Below are positions 53,784-64,000 of a stretch of DNA of 64,000 nt, piece by piece. Made by a program: the position numbers and the translations under genes. Origin of the DNA: Pinus tabuliformis (lineage: Eukaryota > Streptophyta > Pinopsida > Pinales > Pinaceae); contig CM062807.1 in assembly GCA_031772625.1 (NCBI GenBank), forward strand, positions 1,148,033,007-1,148,097,006, written 5' to 3'. The notes beneath the pieces were generated by a model. That model was not told where the DNA came from. It made no database searches and saw nothing but the letters and a program-made list of their open reading frames with translations. Positions within the stretch are counted from its first letter, which is position 1. Each line of letters opens with the position of its first letter.

Positions 53784-55503
53784 GCGACTAGGTTGTTTGT
53801 TTATCTACATTTGTTTATTTTATAAACTTACAGAAGGAGCCTGAAGTTGAGCCAGGTAGCTTTCGAACTGCATTTTCTATGCAAATGCAAAGTAGATAAA
53901 TGCCGCTTCAGTCAATCTCTGGGTTTTGTTTATGAATTAAACAACTGATTTACAAACTCTCTAATTGCCCTTGTGGTGGCTCTAGTAACCTCCGTAGATC
54001 TGCCCCTATTGTTGATTTACTGATTACCACTTGCTTGGCCAAAATCCCTGAACTGAACTGCAAATTGTGACCCGGAACCCAAGAAAAGTCTCGTCCCTGG
54101 CCCAGCGCACTCTCTGTTCTGTGAATCTGAAATTCAGCGCACTTCCCGAGTGTAGTAGGTGCGCTGCATTTCAAATTCACTGTGTTACAGGTGCGCTGAT
54201 CAGACTAGGCATTGTTCCTGAATTTTGGTTTCTGTGTTCATTCTTTTCAGTTCTATTCATGAGTTTTGCTGCCTATGGTCAGTACACCTCTGTTTGAAGC
54301 CCCTTTCCTTGCTGATATTCCGCCTCCATTGTGCAAAGAACTGTAAATGTTTTTGTGTATTTGTTGAGTCATTTTCAGTTCTCCTTTGCAAAAAAGTAAT
54401 GTAATTGTACTGTCGTTTCTTGATTTGAAAGTGTCGCAAGTGTCGTTTTCAGTCATAGAAGAGAGTCTGATTGCTCTTGATAGTCGATTACCCTGTTACT
54501 GTTGTATTTGATCTGAATTTGTAGTTTTTCTAGTGTCGAAAGCAAGTCTTCATTTCCAAATCACAAAGTTTTGTCATTGTCTTCATTTTTTATTTTGAAA
54601 AGAAACTTGTTAGTAATTGTCGCTTGAAAAGTAATTAAGATTTGCGCATTAGCTTTCTTTTTATCATTCACATATTAAGCAGGCTGAAAACAAATACATG
54701 TATGTGCATTTCCATTTAGATTGTTTTATTGGTTTGATTTAGGACAGTGCATATAGTGTGTGCTCTTTTCTCTTTGTTGAAAGAATTCTGTCTTTCTTTC
54801 CTTAGTAGCCACGATTTTCATTGCACAAAGAAGATAAAAGACAGTTTATCATCTTAGATTGCATTTTAGGAATTGTACATCTACCTCACGCGGTGAACCT
54901 GAAAGGAAAATATCTTAAGAAAGATCAACTATAAAATAAATTTAATGAATCTAACAATGCTTTGGAACGTAACGCACAACATCTAGAAGTCTAGGCTAGA
55001 GACGTATTCCAGCGTCGTAAAGCCTGGTAACTGTTGTTCTCACTGTTGGATGGGTGATTCCTCCACTTTGAAACGATAAGTGCCAGTACAGACTTGTGCT
55101 CCCACGTACCATCGAGTATATTTTAGGAGACCACAATAGGCTTAATCCTTTATCCATAGGAAGCTGTGTCTGCCACCCTATCGATCGCAATGCACTGAAC
55201 ACAGCATTCAAGAAGATTGGTTGTCGTACCGTAAAAAGTATTCTGCCTTTTTGCGATTGGTTTGGTAATCCCTCTGCCTAGATTTCCAGAGCAGTCCCTT
55301 TCGTTCCTCTTCAGACTCCTTAACAGAAAAGGTCCATCTGAGCACTTGTCACTTCAGGCTAATTAAAAATCGAAGGCAACTAGAGTCATCTTCTGTTTTT
55401 TCTCGACTCTTTAAAATTGAAAAACAAGTTGTGTCAAAGCATCTAAAATTTATTTTAAACGGAATAATCATCACCTTTCCTACGTTGGTATTAGGTTGAG
55501 AGA
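53784..55503 (+). other. Element D leader (1.7 kb), no gene seen
   Basis: A long untranslated leader. Around 54095-54200 strings of the GTGCGCTG/CAGCGCAC type occur four times in both orientations. The last 150 bp have CTCNTTAAA-like strings related to those in the 3' region. Confidence 0.65.
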
Positions 55504-57075
55504 ATGGAGTCCACCAACCAAGGAATTCCCCTTGGAGGAAATCCTAGTCCCTTCTCCTCTTGGGGAGATGTTGGTGCACCCCATATGGCCACATTGTCGC
55601 TTCCAGGATTGACAATTGGCTTGCCCGTATGGCTCTTCTCAACCTCTGTCATTCAGAACACCGCAATTCCTGAACAATCGAGTCAGCAACTAGACGGTTC
55701 CAGAGTTACCCCCCAACCCTCTACTTCCTCCAATTCTTCCTTTCCTCCTTCCTCTTCGCTTGATGAGGCTGGTAAAGCCAAAAATAAAGTACCAGAGAAG
55801 AAGAAGGAAAAGAAGAAGAAAGAGAAGAAGAAGAAGGAGCCAAAGGCGAAAAGGGGAAACCAAGCGTCGTCTAACGAAAATCCACACACTGCACCGACCA
55901 GGCCCAAATCGCCATGTGTCATTTGCAAAGGAGACCACTATCATAGAGATTTTCCTTGCATCCCTCGGATTTTAAGGGACTGGTCTCCTCGTTTGCACAA
56001 TTCGGTGTCGTCAACCTCTGATGATCATGTTGAAAACACACCGTCAACTAGTGAAAGTGAAGCCCCAGGACAAAAAGGAAAATATAGATTTCCTTGTAAA
56101 CTGTGCGAAGGCGATCATGCCGTCCACTGTTGTCCCTTCTTAGACGAGGCTAAAAGACTTTTGGACGATCGTCTAGTTTCACCGTTACGACTTCCTCCTG
56201 GATATAAAAAACTCTTGCCGAGTTCGTCACTAGTTGAAAAACTGGCTGACCCGCCCAGGTGGTCGGCCGAAGCATCTATCATTGAAGACGAACCATCTGA
56301 ACCCATACCAGACGAAATTCAAAAGGTCGAGACGACAGTTGACCCGGTCTTGCCTTCAGAGGTTCCATCTTCAGATGATACAGTCACCGAAGAGAACAAG
56401 GATGACGTCGTCCAAATTCTTTTCGTAAGCACAGACTCCGATGAACATGGGGGCAATTTACCCATTCCTTTACCGCAGGAAGGAAGTTCGTCAGAGTCGT
56501 ACCCGGCCGTCTATTCGGTCCCACCTCCAAGCAACCTAGTTGTTTCTTTTGACTGGAATCAACTAGGCAGACCCCGTTTACCGGCTAGTGGACCATTCCG
56601 AATCATTGCTCAAATATATAGAATGGTTATGGCCGGTACCATCATAGATGAAGGGGCTTCTGTGAGTATCCTTTCCTCGACTGCTTGGAAAGCGCTTGGT
56701 TCGCCATCGCTTTTTCCTGAGATGAGAAATCTAACAGGCTTTGACAAAGGAACCAGTCGACCGTTAGTGATCCTTCCCAATGTGCCCATAATATTGAGAG
56801 GGAAAATCGTTCATATGAACATAATGGTAGTCCAAGGATCCCCGGATTATAATCTACTCCTTGGATGAGACTATATTTATTGCATGGGAGCCATTGTCTC
56901 ATCACTCTTTAGAGTAATGTGTTTTCCGCACGAAGGAAGAGTGGTCAAGCTCGTAGACCAGCTTTCATTTCCCGGATCACACGTAGAAAATAGTGATATA
57001 CCATCCCTGAATGGTCTTTTCACACAAGGAATGTCTCATCAATCCCCAGTCCGTCCACCTGATGAGCGCGAGTGA
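55504..57075 (+). pseudogene. gag: Element D gag-protease fusion lacking the capsid domain
   Basis: ATG 55504 (MESTNQGIPLGGNPSPFSSW) starts a frame open to TGA 56866-56868, then continuing in the same frame to 57075. After a Gly/Pro/Ser-rich N-terminus comes an almost pure Lys/Glu tract (55790-55850), then two zinc knuckles (CVICKGDHYHRDFPC and CKLCEGDHAVHCC). A linker leads to the protease with IIDEGASVSILSSTAWKALG and PDYNLLLG. The capsid domain expected before the knuckles is missing. The TGA, within the usual LLGR motif, probably came from CGA. It may bind RNA but cannot form particles on its own. Confidence 0.83.
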
Positions 57076-59534
57076 TTCGGGGGACATGACTGAAACCCAG
57101 GGGGCATGCACCCTGGTCTGCTTCGGCAGGAAAACTTCGGGTATAGGGTAGGTTTCCGCGAGAGATATATGACTAGTCTGTACTCTCGTCCATGATTGGA
57201 AAAGGGGGTTAGACTGGAATAATATTCCCTCGTCAAAGTTATGTGAGTGGAGGCATCTGCACCGCTCGCCTTTGTCTATTTCGGTAGACATCGCCGAAGA
57301 AGTGTTTTGTTTGTGGTGTGAATAGAACAATCTTTGGTAACCTGAAAGAGGTAGACCTTTCCTGATAAAACAAATGTTTTGTCGGTAGAATAAAAGGTGA
57401 CCTTGAAGCTTTATTTTATACCTGGGGGCATGCAAAACTTTTGGCGTGCAAGCGAAGAGCGACCATTTATTTTTTTGAAATTTTTAGGTCCTCTAACCCT
57501 TTAAACTAGTAGGATTGGTCGTTTCCTAACTTGCATAAAGAAAGGATGTGGGGCAAAACTCTAAAAATTGTCGTTTTCATATATGAGACATTCTTATTAT
57601 ACGACTGGATTAATCGAGCAGTTTTAACGCGGACTTCATGCTCGTTAAAAAATAAACATAAGCAATGAGCAAATGTTTCCCCCAGCATTTAAGCTCAATA
57701 AAAAATGAACCAATTCCCGGTAAATAACCATCGTGAATGTAGTACTTCAGCCTTTAAAGCCTTGGTCGTGTTCCCATCATCACCTCCACTCTGTATCGGC
57801 CGACCATTCACCTCCATTTGATTGTTTACCCCTTTTGAGGAACAACTGCGAAGAGTGATCCCGCTAGCCATCCTTGTAACACTGCCGTGATTGGAAAATT
57901 CCAAACCTTACCTGGAATCAGCTGCTACCCAATTTTATCACTCGTTCCTCAAAGACAAGTCTCCTTTAAGCTCTTTTCAACTGACTTGTAAAATATGAAA
58001 AGATTGCCGAGCCATTGGCCTCTCCAGCTCGTTAAAGGGACTGGAAGTGCTATCCCTCCTTTAGATTTTAATCTTTTTGGACCTGAGGGATTATTACACA
58101 AAAAGATCGAGTGCTTGTTTTGTTCGGCTCGTTAAAAGTATCGAAAATTCATCTCTTTTGTATTGTTTTATACTTTTTCGGACTTAAGGGATTAGATGAC
58201 GAAAAAGGATTTTGGAGTTTCCTTTACGTCCCTTTTCAGACTCTCTAAAATTGAAAAGGACCGAGTTATCTTTGTTGTTAAACTCGTTAAAACCTAATAG
58301 CGACAAACTTGTCCATAGCATACAAGGATGAGTTTCACTATTGCTAGGCTCGTTAAAACATAGCGATGGGTTTGCCCGAAGGGCAAATTATAGAACAAGC
58401 ATATGTTATCCTCCTCAAGCTTGACAAAAATAAAGAGGTACTTGTCAGCAATGACTGGGGAAAAATTTGGGAAGAAAACTTGAAGAAACTTTGTTGGTAG
58501 CAAGTCGCTCTTGAACATGACACTTTCACTACGCATCCAAGTCGGGTTGGGTTGTTTCTTTCACCGGTCACATCACCATGGTCCCATCACACCATCCACA
58601 TTTGAGGTTAATGCTACCAATCCATCACATCAGTGTCGCCGATATGTTCAAGAGAAGTCACTCAGAGAATTCACCTGTGTCTCACCCGCTGCAATACATT
58701 TACGCTACATTCTTTCATGACCGCCACCCTGAACCTTATATCACCAAATCTTTTTCACCTCCATTAAAATCATTTGCTCCATTCCGTGTCATTGATGTGG
58801 GATTCATTAAGGCCCTCCTATGATGGAGCTTCTTGTCGACATCAGCTCATTATCCAAGAAGTCGATCTAGGGACACCCCTTTCAGTACTTTGAAGCTTGC
58901 ATGCCTCAATGGCAAGTTTCTCACTTCCGGTGACAGGTTTACATCAATGGCCTTTGACTGAAAGATTTTGCGTGGTGTTCGACGCCAAGTCCTTTATTCA
59001 CACCACGTGAATTGTACTGCAGTACCTTGAGGGTCATTATCATTATCGGTGATTCCTCTCGCGCCTGTTAACAGCTTACATCATTGGCTGGTAATCAGGC
59101 GATGTCTTTCCATGTTCGACTCTAGAACATCTCTCACATGGATCGACTTGTACTTTGAGTGAAGATCGAACGAGATTGAAGACCCCGGATCTAGTTTCAT
59201 CCATCCAGGCTGCGATATATATTCAGGGAAATAAAGACATCAAATGTACATCATTGCTGCACAGATAATCATCCAATCAAAGGGATGATGGCTCTACCAG
59301 AATCATCAGTCTACACTCAAACGATTGTCTGTCCTATGTACATGAAAATGAATTTATAAAGATGAGAATGGGAATGCCCGCCTCAGCTAGATCATGAAAA
59401 TATTATGAAGATAATGTACTGTATTGTATCTTATTACAGGTCTCCTCCCAGCTTGAAAGAAATTCGAAACGTCATGATAAAGCATTTCACCCGACATCAA
59501 AAAAGATTAACAACCTCATGCTTTAGGGGGCAAC
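57076..59534 (+). other. Element D 3' non-coding region, PPT-like repeats and polypurine tract
   Basis: A hairpin CCAGGGGGCATGCACCCTGG lies at about 57095-57114 and another GGGGGCATGC near 57424. CTCGTTAAA occurs at 57641, 58028, 58128, 58283 and 58349. From about 57650 to the end the sequence parallels element A 23095-24984. The polypurine tract CTTTAGGGGGCAAC lies at 59521-59534. Confidence 0.75.
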
Positions 59535-60569
59535 TGTTATAGACATTTTTGGGCACTGCAACCCCAAGAATAAAATGTCCATAAACCAAGGGATCCTAAG
59601 TCCCTAAAAGTGTTGTTCCAACCCCTAAAGGACAAGGTCAACTGATTACAGCTTCTCCCAGAAGTTCTCCATGAAAAACTACTCAGAACTGGTCAAAATA
59701 GGATCATTTCACCTGCTCCATAGGCAAAGTGCGTTGCATCTCACCTAAGTACACTCAGTGGGTGTGTTGCATTTCAAAAATCCCTTCTATGGGGTGCGAT
59801 GGGTGAGAAGAGACAAATGGCAGTGTCAATCCGCGAGGTGGAGAAGCATGGAATCTTCCAGAAACTTCTCCTGTGACACTTGCCATTCTGAATTCGACCA
59901 AGGATGAGTAAGAGATCATCAATCTACAAGTGGAAGCAAGAACTATCAGAGGGAAGACACTAATCAAATCACAAGCTGACTCATCTCCCTTACAGATATC
60001 TATATATGGATCCCTCATCCCAGAGATCCAGAGGCTGGAATTTTGCATCTTGTAAGGAATTGATGTTGGTTTCTTGAGGAAACATCATAGTGTTGGGTGA
60101 TATAAGCTTTTCATGAGGTGAAGAAGGGCTTACTTGCTGAGAGGATGATGCTGGGTCAAAACAACTGGTTGTAACTCTCTTGGCTCTTTCTTGATTATCA
60201 ATAAAGCTATTCAAGTTTTCCTCCATACTCTTGTGTCATTTATGTTTCATGCATTTGTATGGTCAATTTACATCTGATCCTAGATTGTTTATGATAATAG
60301 ATCCATGTTCTTGTATAGTGTTATGCTACTTTGATTCTACAGGTACTCTGTGAAGCTGGGTGTACAAGGAAGCAAGTAGCAAAGGACTATCAAAAGAGAG
60401 AGGAATCGAACTAGGAACCAAGCGCAAGACAGAGGTTGGTCTCCTTTATTCTTCTCTCATCTATATTTCATAACGGAAAACGAAATTAGCTTTACTTTGT
60501 TTGTTTCTAAGGTAGCTACCACACCTTAGTGGGATTAGCAGTTCTGCATAGACACTTTTCCCTGTAACA
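59535..60569 (+). repeat. Element D 3' LTR
   Basis: It has the same length and termini as the 5' LTR. It ends CCCTGTAACA and is followed by ATCTC. Confidence 0.92.
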
Positions 60570-60574
60570 ATCTC

Positions 60575-60965
60575 CCTAATGAATTGAAGGTAAAACTGGT
60601 ACAAACATTAAAATGTGTATGGGAAAGAGGACAAGCCAATCCTTCCCTCATGAGATGTGTTTTCTCAGTCAACATGCTACATAAAATGGCATACGAGAGT
60701 ATGCTAGAAAAAAAATACAAGGAAACCTAACAAATAAAGAGAGTGTCGACAAAGAAACAAGAAGAGAAAGAAATGAGAGACCGCTCTCATGAAAAAGAAA
60801 ACACTCAGGAGATGAGATGCAAGTGCAGAATCAGCAAGCATGTTGAGAAAGACATGATAATGTCTACGTTCAGTGGTAGCATGATGACAAGAAAGGTTGT
60901 ATTGGCAACAATGCATGTGCAACACTAGAAGAGCTCAATGAAAGCTTAGACTAAAGTGTAGTGTT
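60575..60965. other. Flank without recognised gene
   Basis: A 61-codon Lys/Glu-rich frame at 60743-60928 has no recognisable domain and is not called as a gene. Confidence 0.5.
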
Positions 60966-60970
60966 GAGAA

Positions 60971-61390
60971 GGTAGAGTGATAGTGAGCTCTGGACTCCTA
61001 CTCACTAGGTGGAGACACTGGATGCTCTGGGACTTCTCTTGTTATTTTTGCAGGTGGAGACCCTAAAGGTGGACTCTAGATTCCCATGAAAGTTATCAAG
61101 TGGAGGCATGGTGTGCTCTGGATTCCTATTGGATTGCACGTGGGGGCACTATGGGCTCTAGATTCCTGTAGTTTGAATTAGGTGGAATCACCGTGAGCTT
61201 TGGATTCCTGTAAGTGATTGTTGGTTAGAGACATTGTGTGCTTTTGACTCCTACCATATTACAGGTGGAAGCATTGTATGCTTTAGATTCCTAAAAGTGA
61301 TAGTTTGGGTGGATACATTGTGTTCTCTGGACCCCTATCAGATTGCAGGTGGAGGCACTATGTGCAGTGGATTCCCATGTATTGTGAATG
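60971..61390. repeat. Degenerate minisatellite, about nine units of 40-50 bp
   Basis: Units near AGGTGGAGGCATTGTGTGC followed by TCTGGATTCCTAT recur at about 61003, 61051, 61100, 61140, 61181, 61225, 61262, 61309 and 61348. Similarity is clear but not high. No coding frame is kept. Confidence 0.75.
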
Positions 61391-62800
61391 ACTGGTGCGA
61401 AATTCCCTTGAGAGCTTCACTTCTCAAACTCTGAATTTGGCTTAGGGGTGGTTAACTACAAGAAATAACAATATTGACGTTGTCATATGGTTGGGAGGAG
61501 AGTTGAAGTCGCTCTCTTAGTTGACAATCATTTAAATGATAATATAAGTTGCTTACTTCTACCTCTACATATGCCTATTGCACTTGAATGACAAATGTTG
61601 TTGTTATAAAATGAAGAATGTATCAGTACTACTAATGAAGGAATGAATATTCCTGTATGTCTTTGCGATGAGATGTATTTTTTATTGTGATTAGGATACG
61701 AGGCACTTGTAGATCCTTGTAATTGTTGATATATTCTTAGCTACTTGCATGATTTATGATGACTATTAAGAACTCAGTTCAACTACTATGATGTATGGTA
61801 AATTCCATGGTTAAGTGTTCCATTTGCCAAGAACCTTTGTGTTTGCAAGTGAAAGTGTTTTATTGTTGAAAGAGCTATAGATGACTTGTTATGAGTTAAC
61901 ATGGAACTTTTTCTTGCTTGAGTGACTGTTGCTTTCCTTCTTCATGGAGTAAAACTAAGGAATAATACTATACACACACACACATCAGAGGAATCTAGTG
62001 TGGCTATGGTTAAAATCACAGTGTTGCAGTGATAGATTGGCTTGTTCTCAGGTCTCCTCTTAGTTGGACTTGCGCCTTTGTGAGTGCATTCTATTAATCG
62101 TCAAGACTTGAGGTCTTGTGCTTAACTTAAGGGTATATTCTTATGAATGTGTGTGTGTTTCAAGAAGAACCAAGTTCTCAAGGGAAGCTTGGTCAAACTC
62201 TTATAACATTTGAAGGAAACTTAGAAGGTCGTTCTAGTTGTTAAGATGGAAAACACCTCCATTCGAAGTTCTACTTAGGCTAGTATAGGGGTTTGGGAGG
62301 TCTGGAAAATGATGAGCCATAGTAGGGCCAAATCCTAGACAAGGTCGGACATGGTAGAGGCGGATGCCCAATCTGCTATAGGAGTCTGATCTGGAGTGGG
62401 GCCCCCTTTGGAAGAAGGTAAGAATGCTCAAGGGCCAGACTCTATCATGAGGCCTTATTGAGTGGTTGTCTATGATGGGGCCCTCACAGCGAAAGGTAAT
62501 GCGGGGTCAAACTAAGATTGGAGTGGACTGGAGGTTCGGGAAATCAGGAAAAATGCGAGATTAAGAGGAAGTAAGGCCCGAATGTGGGCTAGTTCATAGG
62601 TACACATCAATAAGAACTAGTCCAAAGGTCCAGGGGACTGGAACTTTTGGCGACTGCAAGTTCATGGATAAGATGGGTTACCAAAGTGTTAGATATAATG
62701 TGATATTTACGCATTTTTGTGTTGTGGGTCGAACTTGTGGCCTATAAGGCTAGGTGGCATGGCTTGTGCTACATGGACATATCCATGGTCGTATGGTATC
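61391..62800. other. AT-rich to moderately G-rich DNA without gene
   Basis: There is a short CA run near 61972 and a G-rich stretch near 62270-62640. A TTTTGGCGACTGC string (62648-62660) resembles the start of the element D primer-binding site, but no LTR end precedes it. Confidence 0.45.
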
Positions 62801-62817
62801 CTAAGATGATGTGCAAT

Positions 62818-63480
62818 CCACTTGAGTGAGGTGGGGATTTCCATGTGGGTGCCACATAGATGTCACGTGGTAGATCATTGCTTATGTGGTAGGGAGTGAA
62901 TGAATAACTTCAATTGAGCATATCTTTTGGTCTGATAATTGGATCAAGATAAAATTTATATCGCCAAAAAGCTCTCGATGAGCTAAACACGAGCTAAGGT
63001 GGAGCTAGGGCGATCTAGGAGGATCCCAAAAGGCCAACTTTTTCAAGTCCTCAAAATGTAGCGAAACTAGTCTCAAATCGAATATCTCATCATTCTGAAT
63101 CCAAAGACACAAACGAAACCTCAAATAGACACCGTATGTGAAAGTTATGGCCCGCTGAAGTTTTTCCCAAACAACTAAATTTTTTGCAGGCAAGCTTGAT
63201 ACTGCCATGTGGCATGCTGACGTCAGTAGTATGGATGATGATAACATCCATACGGCTGCTAACATCAATATGGTGATGTGTCCATACAAATCGAGGAGAA
63301 CCAATCGTTGGATGACATGTGGTAGGGATGACGTTAGTCGTACGGACAATGATGTCAGCACAATGACAGGGCAACTCAAGCCAATCATAGGTTGACACGT
63401 GGCAGGATTATGTTACAAAGTGATGTGGAAGTACGGACCAATAACAGAGCACCATGTGGAAGAGTGACATCAGTGGGGTT
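62818..63480. promoter_or_regulatory. Cluster of ACGT-core motifs in degenerate repeats
   Basis: CACGTGG (62865, 63397), TGACGTCAG (63219), GATGACGTTAG (63327), GATGTCAG (63353) and TGACATCAG (63468) recur in about four partly similar blocks that also share TACGGA and (A/C)CATGTGG. The pattern resembles a bZIP-bound enhancer or an old LTR U3 region. No transcript start can be placed. Confidence 0.4.
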
Positions 63481-64000
63481 GGCAGTCAATTAAGTGAGCG
63501 ACAATTTGCACGAGCGACAGTTGCCGGAGTATGGCCACCAACAACAACAAATTTGTCGACTCTTTAAAATTTCTGGTGACCCTCAGAAATCGAAGGGGCA
63601 TTTTTTAACAACTATGTCTTAAAAAATAAAAAATAAAATATATGGTTATGTTGGTTGGCCAGCATTCACACCCAGTCAACTGAGCCACATTATATATATC
63701 ATATATATGGACAGTGTTTTTAACTGTCGTCGTAAATCGAGGGATTGATGGATGTCAAACCTGCACCGGCCTTTGGGTCGGCTCGCCAGCGGCAGCCTCA
63801 TAACCGCTGGACACCAAAAAAACACAAGCCCCAACATTTAAAAATAAAGTGTTATTTATATATGGGGTGTCAACAAGGTTGGAACCCCCGACCACCCCAG
63901 TACTATTCAAAGTGCCAACCAACTTGCCCAACGGCTCCGTTGGGACATCCCCCTGTGTAAAAACGATTCAAACTCCAACCTTTTGTCATTCGCCAAGGAC
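63481..64000. other. Right end, possible tRNA-like (SINE-type) module on the minus strand
   Basis: The complement of about 63880-63945 contains TGGGCAAGTTGG (one mismatch to the polymerase III A box) and, about 40 nt on, GGTTCCAACC (near the B box). A second A-box-like TGGCTCAGTTGA is read in the complement near 63675-63690. No poly(A) tail or target duplication was found. Confidence 0.25.

Larger units (their letters stand above)
52728..60569 (+). mobile_element. Element D, non-autonomous Tat-family retrotransposon
   Basis: It has two 1035-bp LTRs (52728-53762, 59535-60569), a primer-binding site, a polypurine tract and a perfect ATCTC target duplication (52723-52727, 60570-60574). Inside is one gag/protease ORF. 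RT, RNase H, integrase, the second RNase H and the antisense ORF of its relative A are all absent. It has clean termini, so it moved as this short form with enzymes supplied in trans. LTRs differ more than those of C, so it is older. Confidence 0.92.

Noticed and set aside
46800-60930. Host exon interrupted by elements F and D
   Set aside because: Joining the flanks gives a short open stretch, but stops appear soon on both sides and no protein family is recognised.
62648-62660. Primer-binding site of a further Tat element
   Set aside because: Only about 12 bases agree with the element D site and no LTR end lies directly before it.
1-64000. CRISPR arrays, rRNA genes, bacterial operons
   Set aside because: No direct-repeat/spacer arrays, no rRNA-like sequence and no prokaryotic gene organisation were seen.

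Overview
This window looks like intergenic DNA from a large, retrotransposon-filled plant nuclear genome. The evidence is the number of Ty3/gypsy and Ty1/copia elements of plant type (Tat, Athila, a chromodomain element, copia), plant-type primer-binding sites (initiator tRNA-Met, tRNA-Asp, a tRNA-Arg-like site) and AT-rich filler. A gymnosperm is a plausible source but this is not proven. I found no convincing host gene, no rRNA or tRNA gene and no CRISPR array. All coordinates were read by eye and may be off by one or two bases.
Positions 1-25978 are a three-level nest. The host is a Tat-lineage Ty3/gypsy element (A), cut by the left window edge. It has gag, protease, a gutted reverse transcriptase, RNase H, integrase, a second RNase H, an antisense spliced ORF and a 3' LTR. 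Element B (5562-20583, target duplication CATGT) is a 1.3-kb non-coding miniature LTR element that splits A's second RNase H ORF. Element C (6426-20124, target duplication ATACC) is a 13.7-kb Athila-type element inserted in B's 3' LTR. C has two 2129-bp LTRs of about 99% identity, an undamaged gag and pol, and a repeat-rich third ORF. It is the only coding-competent element here.
Positions 25979-46878 hold AT-rich DNA with a 1.85-kb solo LTR (E, target duplication ATCAA), a decayed copia element (G) whose 5' part is tandemly duplicated (unit about 2.38 kb), a further solo G-family LTR, microsatellites and weak repeats. Positions 46879-52699 are a minus-strand chromodomain Ty3/gypsy element (F, target duplication AAGTG). 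Only 18 bp further lies element D (52728-60569, target duplication ATCTC). D is a complete-ended but non-autonomous relative of A that keeps gag/protease and has lost reverse transcriptase, RNase H and integrase. The right flank (60575-64000) holds a degenerate minisatellite, an ACGT-core cluster and a possible tRNA-like module.
The strongest unexplained signals are these. (1) Element B starts its internal region with about 52 nt antisense to initiator tRNA-Met, far beyond a normal primer-binding site. (2) A short quasi-palindrome, CTACAGGA, occurs about 33 times in C outside gag-pol and also builds the STGSP protein repeats of its third ORF. (3) Four consecutive RNA-hairpin modules behind C's pol share an inner core but have different, compensated outer stems. 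(4) C's leader carries a hairpin with a self-complementary GGGCCC loop, like a retroviral dimerisation site.
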